From Bifidobacteriaceae bacterium (lineage in GTDB: Bacteria; Actinomycetota; Actinomycetes; Actinomycetales; WQXJ01): a stretch of DNA of 5,542 nucleotides. Position 1 is the stretch's first letter. Each line of letters begins with the position of its first letter. The stretch is from positions 1 through 5,542 of the forward strand of contig JAISMT010000197.1 of NCBI GenBank assembly GCA_031276585.1. The letters are read 5' to 3'. Below the pieces are notes generated by a model. That model did no database searches. It was not told the DNA's origin and worked only from the letters and a program-made list of their open reading frames with translations. The translations under genes were made by a program, and so were the position numbers. Of this stretch, positions 4,969 to 5,542 are shown piece by piece.

Positions 4969-5542
4969 TTAGAGCGGGGCGGTCCATTCCAGCCGGGTGC
5001 CGCGGCCGCCGGGTCCGGGTTCGGTTTTAAACTGGCCGCCTCGGGCTAGTGCCCGGTCGGTGAGATTGGCTAGTCCTGATTGTCGGCTGGGTTGGGTAGG
5101 TAAGCCGACGCCATCGTCTTCTACCAAGACGGTGACTTGACCAGGTTGGTCGTTGGCGTTATCCGGAGACGTCAAAGCCACCGTAACAGTTACAGAAGAG
5201 GCGCTGGCGTGCCGCCCGGCGTTGGAGAGACCTTCCCGGACCACGGCCACCAGGTCATCCCCTAGAGAGGGCTTGATTAACTGATCTGCAGCCTGCGAAT
5301 TAGCGTCTTGGGGGGCGGAGGAGAGGGCTTGCCCATTTAGCAGCAGTACTAACGAAGGAGCGAAACCCAACAAAGCGCGAGCGGCGGAGGCCTCGTGGCG
5401 GAGCCGTTCCGGGAGGGGCTCATCGGCACCGGGGTCCCGCAGATGCGAGACTATGGAACGGATTTCCCGCACGGTGGCGTCAATTGACTCTAGCGCCCCC
5501 GCGAGGCTTTTCACTAAGCCGGCGGGCTCTACACCGGCTTGG
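4969..5542 (-). CDS. Two-component sensor histidine kinase, NarL/DevS type, C-terminal part (5' truncated by window)
   Basis: This is the end of a sensor kinase of the HisKA_3/HATPase_c family, which autophosphorylates on a histidine and passes the phosphate to a NarL-type regulator. The frame is open past the right edge, so the sensor domains and phosphoacceptor His lie outside. A GTG at 5512-5514 is internal, because the coding frame continues to the edge with residues QAGVEPAGL before it. Counting from that GTG, the second dimerisation helix is LESIDATVREIRSIVSHL (8-25), typical of DevS-like kinases. Next come ALLGFAPSLVL (47-57), the N box REGLSNAGRHA (93-103) with E94 and N98, the G1 box EDDGVGLP (132-139), and the G2 region SGLANLTDRALARGG (146-160) with GGRGTRLEW (169-177). 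Polar linkers at about 64-80 and 114-126 have no obvious role. All visible ATP-binding motifs are intact. The gene faces the response regulator, which is a plausible but unproven partner. Confidence 0.92.
   Translation of the reverse strand, partial: QAGVEPAGLVKSLAGALESIDATVREIRSIVSHLRDPGADEPLPERLRHEASAARALLGFAPSLVLLLNGQALSSAPQDANSQAADQLIKPSLGDDLVAVVREGLSNAGRHASASSVTVTVALTSPDNANDQPGQVTVLVEDDGVGLPTQPSRQSGLANLTDRALARGGQFKTEPGPGGRGTRLEWTAPL

Noticed and set aside
5512..5514. GTG as the true start of the sensor kinase.
   Set aside because: The frame stays open to the window edge, and the residues shown start inside the second dimerisation helix, so the phosphoacceptor helix must lie upstream.

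Overview
This window looks like chromosomal housekeeping DNA from a moderately GC-rich actinobacterium. The evidence is the gene order recG–rsmD–coaD–DUF177–rpmF–rnc, the actinobacterial form of CoaD (VKGLR in place of RGLR), the zinc-type L32, and a two-component pair close to mycobacterial DevR/DevS. TTA and CTA leucine codons are common, so this is not a very high-GC genome such as Streptomyces. A deep-branching class such as Acidimicrobiia is possible, but I cannot fix the taxon from the sequence.

Bases 1–3997 hold six genes on the + strand with gaps of 7, 4, 63, 2 and 5 bases, apparently one operon. They are the C-terminal part of RecG helicase (5' end cut by the window), RsmD 16S rRNA methyltransferase, CoaD phosphopantetheine adenylyltransferase, a DUF177/YceD protein, ribosomal protein L32 and RNase III. 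Most of the block concerns ribosome production: RsmD methylates 16S rRNA, RNase III processes pre-rRNA, L32 is a 50S protein, and YceD-type proteins are tied to 23S rRNA. RecG and CoaD are frequent passengers in this cluster.

After rnc, where many actinobacteria carry mutM and smc, comes a NarL/DevR-type response regulator on the + strand (4047–4709). It is followed by a 9-bp hairpin overlapping its stop codon, then a probable 51-codon gene of unknown function (4746–4901) and a weaker terminator-like hairpin. The C-terminal part of a DevS-type sensor kinase follows on the - strand and runs off the right edge. The regulator and kinase therefore converge on the small gene. Their shared family suggests they may be partners, but the convergent layout means they are not co-transcribed.

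Nothing here is clearly a new biological system. The least explained piece is the small gene between the convergent regulator and kinase, together with the hairpins on either side. There are no rRNA or tRNA genes, insertion sequences, CRISPR arrays or phage genes that I can see, and no gene-free stretch longer than about 70 bases if the small gene is accepted. If it is rejected, 4710–4968 is a 259-base intergenic region holding only the two hairpins.
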